Below are positions 6,697 to 8,748 of a stretch of DNA of 8,748 bases, piece by piece. Position 1 is the stretch's first letter, and every line of letters begins with the position of its first letter. Source of the stretch: Phycisphaerae bacterium (GTDB taxonomy: Bacteria; Planctomycetota; Phycisphaerae; Sedimentisphaerales; Anaerohalosphaeraceae); assembly GCA_021736615.1 (NCBI GenBank), contig JAIPFN010000251.1:1-8748 (forward strand), read 5' to 3'. Position numbers and translations under genes: made by a program. The notes under the pieces were generated by a model. It was not told the DNA's origin and did not search any database. It saw nothing but the letters and a program-made list of their open reading frames with translations.

Positions 6697-6902
6697 GGAA
6701 CAATGGGGGAAATTTAGCCAGACTGAAAATCAATAGCCTGCCCGCCACTAAACGCCCACTGCCGCATGAACCCCAACTACAACCAAAACCTCAACTACAA
6801 CCAAAACCTCAACTGCAACCAAAACCCCAGCTACAACCAGAACCCCAGCTACAACCAGAACTTACATTACCATATAACCTTCAATTAGAACCCTCTGTAT
6901 AA
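6678..6902 (+). other. Start-less open frame encoding a PQLQP[K/E] repeat tail (possible gene remnant)
   Basis: One plus-strand frame stays open for 74 codons, from just after a TGA at 6675-6677 to TAA at 6900-6902, without any ATG, GTG or TTG. It reads through the 18-bp array as hexapeptides PQLQPK (three times) and PQLQPE (twice), then two decayed units ELTLPY and NLQLEP. Within the array, three of the four variable positions are synonymous in this frame (CCC/CCT, CAA/CAG, CTA/CTG) and the fourth swaps K for E. That pattern suggests the repeats diverged while coding, so this may be the C-terminal end of a broken gene. Alternatively it is a minisatellite whose pattern is accidental. Confidence 0.3.
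6768..6893 (+). repeat. 18-bp tandem repeat array (five good units plus two decayed)
   Basis: Unit consensus is RAACCYCARCTRCAACCA. Units start at 6768, 6786, 6804, 6822 and 6840, and differ only at unit positions 1, 6, 9 and 12, all transitions. Two diverged units follow at 6858-6875 and 6876-6893 in the same phase. The unit length is a multiple of three. The complementary strand is G-rich and pyrimidine-poor. It sits in the gene-free gap between the repressor and the beta-propeller gene. Confidence 0.85.
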
Positions 6903-7078
6903 TAACTGTAGTATTGTAAATTTGACTATGTCCCCGAGTGACATTCTGGGTCAACATATACTATTGGCCCATATAGACTTATTTACGAGGGAGGCTTACT
7001 GTAACAAAGCACCATTATTCCTTGTTGAAAATCGTAGATCCACCCTTGAGGATTGGATATTAAAATCTGCTCTCATGA
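6903..7078. other. Gene-free stretch, no recognisable feature
   Basis: AT-rich sequence between the 18-bp array and the GTGACAGG cluster. It shows no ORF with a ribosome site, no tRNA-like fold and no strong terminator. It contains short imperfect inverted repeats (for example ATCCA...TGGAT around 7038-7057) of a size expected by chance. Confidence 0.4.
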
Positions 7079-7150
7079 CCTGTCACTCGCTTACGTCCCG
7101 GTTTCACATCGGGATTCAAACCTGTCACCTGTCACTTTCAAACCTGTCAC
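7079..7150 (-). repeat. Cluster of GTGACAGG words at the 3' end of the beta-propeller gene
   Basis: On the plus strand CCTGTCAC occurs at 7079-7086, 7121-7128, 7128-7135 and 7143-7150. Two copies belong to a 14-bp direct repeat TTCAAACCTGTCAC (7115-7128 and 7137-7150). The last copy overlaps the stop codon of the minus-strand gene. Between copies, TCCCG (7096-7100) and CGGGA (7110-7114) can form a 5-bp stem with a 9-nt loop. Possible protein-binding sites or a 3' processing/termination region; function unknown. Confidence 0.6.
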
Positions 7151-8403
7151 TTCACATCATAAGCCTTCAAGACATCCCCATGCCGAACATACAGCCGCCC
7201 GTCCAGAACAACCGGATGCGCCCAATGCTCGTCCTCGCCGTACTTAACAGTAAACGAACTGACAATATCAAACTTCGCCGGATTCGCCTTAACCAAAGCA
7301 AAATTCCCCGTATCCTCAGCATAGCAGTAAAGCATCCCGTCGGCATACGTCAGCGACCCCTTATTCCGGTCCCAGCTATGCGTATAAAGCGTCTCCCCGC
7401 TCTCCCAGTCAACACAAAGCCAGTCCCCCTTGGTATTACCGTCCCATCCGGACCCATAAAGTTTCCCGTCAACCAGCACAACACCGCCATGGTGATTATC
7501 AAGCTCAAAGTTCCTCCACACAACCGTCGCCGCCCTGCTGTCTTTCGAAATCCTGATCTTCGCGCAACCCTGATCATACCCGGTAGAAACAAACACACAC
7601 CCGTCTTTGTATATAGGCGTATTGGTATCACAACTGCTGCCGCGTCTGTCACCATCCGGATTATAGAAAGACTTCTTACCGCACTTCCACAGAACCCCGC
7701 CGCCGGCAATATCGATCCCCACAAGCGAATCGGCCAAAATAGTCACAAGCTGTTTTTTCCCATGATGATCGATCACGATCGGCGAGCAGTAACTAATCTT
7801 CTCGCTAAGCTCTTTAGTCGTCCAGACCTCTTTACCGTCTCTTTTATCCAACGCAACGACAGAAGCATTCTCCCCTCCCGCCATGCAATAAACTTTTCTT
7901 TCGTCAACAAAAACCGACTCGGCAACCCCGAAGAAAGGTTTCTTACCCTCGTATTTATCAAACGTATTAACGGCCCACTTCTTTTCCCCCGTTTCAAAAT
8001 CCAGACAAACAACCTCCCCGAGCCCCGTCATAAGATAAGCACAACCGTCATTGATCGTCGGCGTAGTCCGCGAACTGTCATAGTTCCTGTACCATTCGGC
8101 GCCGTAAGGTTTCCGCCAAACAACATTGCCGTCAAGGCCGATCTTGGAAAGAACCCCCTCTTTTTTATTGATTATGCCGGTAATATAAATATACCCCCCG
8201 GCGACAGACACGGTAGAAAACCCCTTGCCGATCCCCTCAACCGACCAAACAACAGAAGGCCCCCCGTCCGGCCAGCTCTTAATAAGCCCCGTATCAGGCG
8301 ACAGATTATCCCGCCTCGGACCATGCCACTGACCCCACTCACCGCAGAACCCCGAACCGGCAAAAACCAGAATACAAACAAAAACAAAATAATTAAGACG
8401 CAT
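7147..8403 (-). CDS. Secreted PQQ-like (BamB-type) eight-bladed beta-propeller protein
   Basis: 418 aa from the ATG at 8403. An upstream in-frame ATG at 8466 is rejected because it would lie above the promoter's -35 box, while AAGGGA (8416-8411) lies 7 nt before the chosen ATG. Residues 1-20 are a signal peptide (R2, then the hydrophobic run YFVFVCILVFAG); the cysteine at 20 does not sit in a good lipobox. The mature start WGQWHGPRRDN...SPDTGL is typical of planctomycete PQQ-repeat proteins. Eight blade-closing strands recur at about residues 92-98 (NVVWRK), 139-145 (EKKWAV), 190-196 (KEVWTT), 235-241 (GVLWKC), 293-298, 335-341, 378-384 and 411-417, covering the whole protein with no extra catalytic domain. 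It is probably a periplasmic or exported scaffold or binding protein. Databases often label such proteins BamB, but no outer-membrane-assembly role is implied. Cofactor binding cannot be judged. It is a single-gene unit. Confidence 0.93.
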   Translation of the reverse strand: MRLNYFVFVCILVFAGSGFCGEWGQWHGPRRDNLSPDTGLIKSWPDGGPSVVWSVEGIGKGFSTVSVAGGYIYITGIINKKEGVLSKIGLDGNVVWRKPYGAEWYRNYDSSRTTPTINDGCAYLMTGLGEVVCLDFETGEKKWAVNTFDKYEGKKPFFGVAESVFVDERKVYCMAGGENASVVALDKRDGKEVWTTKELSEKISYCSPIVIDHHGKKQLVTILADSLVGIDIAGGGVLWKCGKKSFYNPDGDRRGSSCDTNTPIYKDGCVFVSTGYDQGCAKIRISKDSRAATVVWRNFELDNHHGGVVLVDGKLYGSGWDGNTKGDWLCVDWESGETLYTHSWDRNKGSLTYADGMLYCYAEDTGNFALVKANPAKFDIVSSFTVKYGEDEHWAHPVVLDGRLYVRHGDVLKAYDVK

Positions 8404-8431
8404 ACAAATATCCCTTAAAAGAACCGCGATC

Positions 8432-8460
8432 ATTATAATAAAGCAAAGGGAAATATGCAA
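8432..8460 (-). promoter_or_regulatory. Strong sigma-70-type promoter of the beta-propeller gene
   Basis: On the minus strand TTGCAT (8460-8455) and a perfect TATAAT (8437-8432) are separated by exactly 17 bp. Transcription would start near 8425, giving a leader of about 20 nt that contains the AAGGGA ribosome site (8416-8411). This is the best promoter in the window and fixes the start of the gene. Confidence 0.7.
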
Positions 8461-8531
8461 GCCCAAAACACGCCGGCATGACCTGGTGAGCGAGTTTATT
8501 TAGGGGCAAATTAATGCGCCTTAAAAATGCC

Positions 8532-8571
8532 GTAAGACGTGACACAGAAGCGCGAGGGCGCAAGCCCTCCG
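8532..8571 (+). repeat. GNRA-loop hairpin repeat, copy B
   Basis: GTAAGAC (8532-8538) is followed by a perfect stem GAGGGC (8554-8559) / GCCCTC (8564-8569) closing the tetraloop GCAA, then CGA within CCGAAT. It matches copy A (2394-2430) in order, loop class, the leading GCG..GAGGG and the trailing CGA, while stem bases differ compensatorily. Only the plus strand forms a GNRA loop. No gene on the plus strand explains its position. Confidence 0.5.
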
Positions 8572-8748
8572 AATAAAACCCCAAAAAAACAGTAATAACG
8601 CTAAAATTTAGGAAACCCCTTCGGTAATGCTAAATCGCTACTAAGGCGGATGACGAAATTACAATGTTATTGGTGATATAAACTGTTCCGGTGTGAGAAC
8701 TTAGACTCTGCCACTAAAAAATCTCACTCACATGACCTGCCCGACCAA
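8572..8748. other. Right-end stretch without a recognisable gene
   Basis: No ORF of useful length with a ribosome site is seen. TGCTAAATCGCTACTAAGGC (8628-8647) resembles the leader of the 190-aa gene (2521-2540), and CATGACCTG at 8731-8739 also occurs at 7074-7082 and 8478-8486. No tRNA, terminator or inverted repeat of note is visible before the window ends. Confidence 0.4.

Noticed and set aside
5710..6717. 335-codon plus-strand open frame
   Set aside because: Most of it is antisense to the S24 repressor. Only its last part (6490-6717) lies outside a gene, and that is treated as part of the unexplained segment.
6766..6888. 40-codon ATG frame through the 18-bp array (NPNYNQ repeats)
   Set aside because: No ribosome site, and the differences between repeats are mostly nonsynonymous in this frame, unlike the PQLQP[K/E] frame.
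6898..6903. TATAAT as a plus-strand promoter
   Set aside because: No acceptable -35 at 16-18 bp, no extended -10 TG at the right position, and no gene downstream on that strand.
7147..8403. Lipoprotein reading of the beta-propeller signal peptide (Cys20)
   Set aside because: The residues before the cysteine (S-G-F) do not fit a lipobox, which needs a small residue at -1.
6922..8418. 498-codon plus-strand open frame
   Set aside because: It is antisense to the beta-propeller gene, starts at a TTG without a ribosome site, and its translation is rich in Arg/Pro/Ile with no domain pattern. The minus-strand gene has a signal peptide, eight blades, promoter and ribosome site.
8404..8466. Longer N-terminus for the beta-propeller protein (ATG at 8466)
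   Set aside because: The extension would start upstream of the -35 box of the TTGCAT-17-TATAAT promoter, and it adds 21 residues in front of a normal signal peptide. ATG at 8403 has the ribosome site.
8514..8576. 20-codon plus-strand frame spanning the GNRA hairpin
   Set aside because: Very short, AGGGG too distant for a good ribosome site, and the codons are explained by the hairpin sequence.
8393..8584. 63-codon minus-strand frame
   Set aside because: It runs across the promoter and leader of the beta-propeller gene and has no family features.

Overview
The window reads as ordinary chromosomal DNA of a Gram-negative-type bacterium, most likely a planctomycete (Phycisphaerae / Sedimentisphaerales-like). 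This is inferred from protein style: a secreted PQQ-type beta-propeller with the WGQWHGPRRDN...SPDTGL opening, a two-helix membrane-anchored NTF2-like protein, a large secreted clan GH-D glycosidase, and moderate GC with C-ending codons. No taxonomic marker gene is present, so the assignment is an inference.

Plus strand, left to right. The 3' end of a multi-pass membrane protein (possibly the C-terminal half of a DMT/EamA-type transporter) is followed 29 bp later by a 177-aa conserved hypothetical protein carrying two copies of a small beta-rich domain. Then, 42 bp later, comes a 453-aa DUF711/UPF0210 'PFL family' protein. The spacings allow one transcript. After a 163-bp gap with a GNRA-loop hairpin repeat comes a 190-aa membrane-anchored NTF2/SnoaL-like protein. 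A 79-bp gap with two inverted repeats precedes an 832-aa secreted alpha-galactosidase-like glycoside hydrolase that has both catalytic aspartates.

Minus strand. A 252-aa XRE/S24 (CI/LexA-like) self-cleaving repressor converges on the glycosidase, 30 bp apart. Its start codon has no Shine-Dalgarno and sits directly below a -10-like box. About 660 bp upstream of it (6490-7146) hold no conventional gene. That gap contains paired CAACAAAA words, an unexplained segment with short open frames on both strands, an 18-bp tandem array whose differences fall mostly on wobble positions of one reading frame (PQLQP[K/E] repeats), and a cluster of GTGACAGG words. Then comes a secreted 8-bladed PQQ-like beta-propeller protein (7147-8403, minus) with a near-consensus promoter. 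The last 290 bp hold a second GNRA hairpin and no recognisable gene.

No mobile element, tRNA, rRNA or CRISPR array was recognised. The genes do not form an obvious single pathway. The glycosidase and beta-propeller are exported proteins typical of polysaccharide-degrading planctomycetes. The repressor is a solitary regulator without other phage genes in view. The strongest candidates for something undescribed are the non-genic region between the repressor and the beta-propeller gene, the duplicated-domain 177-aa protein, and the GNRA hairpin repeat family.
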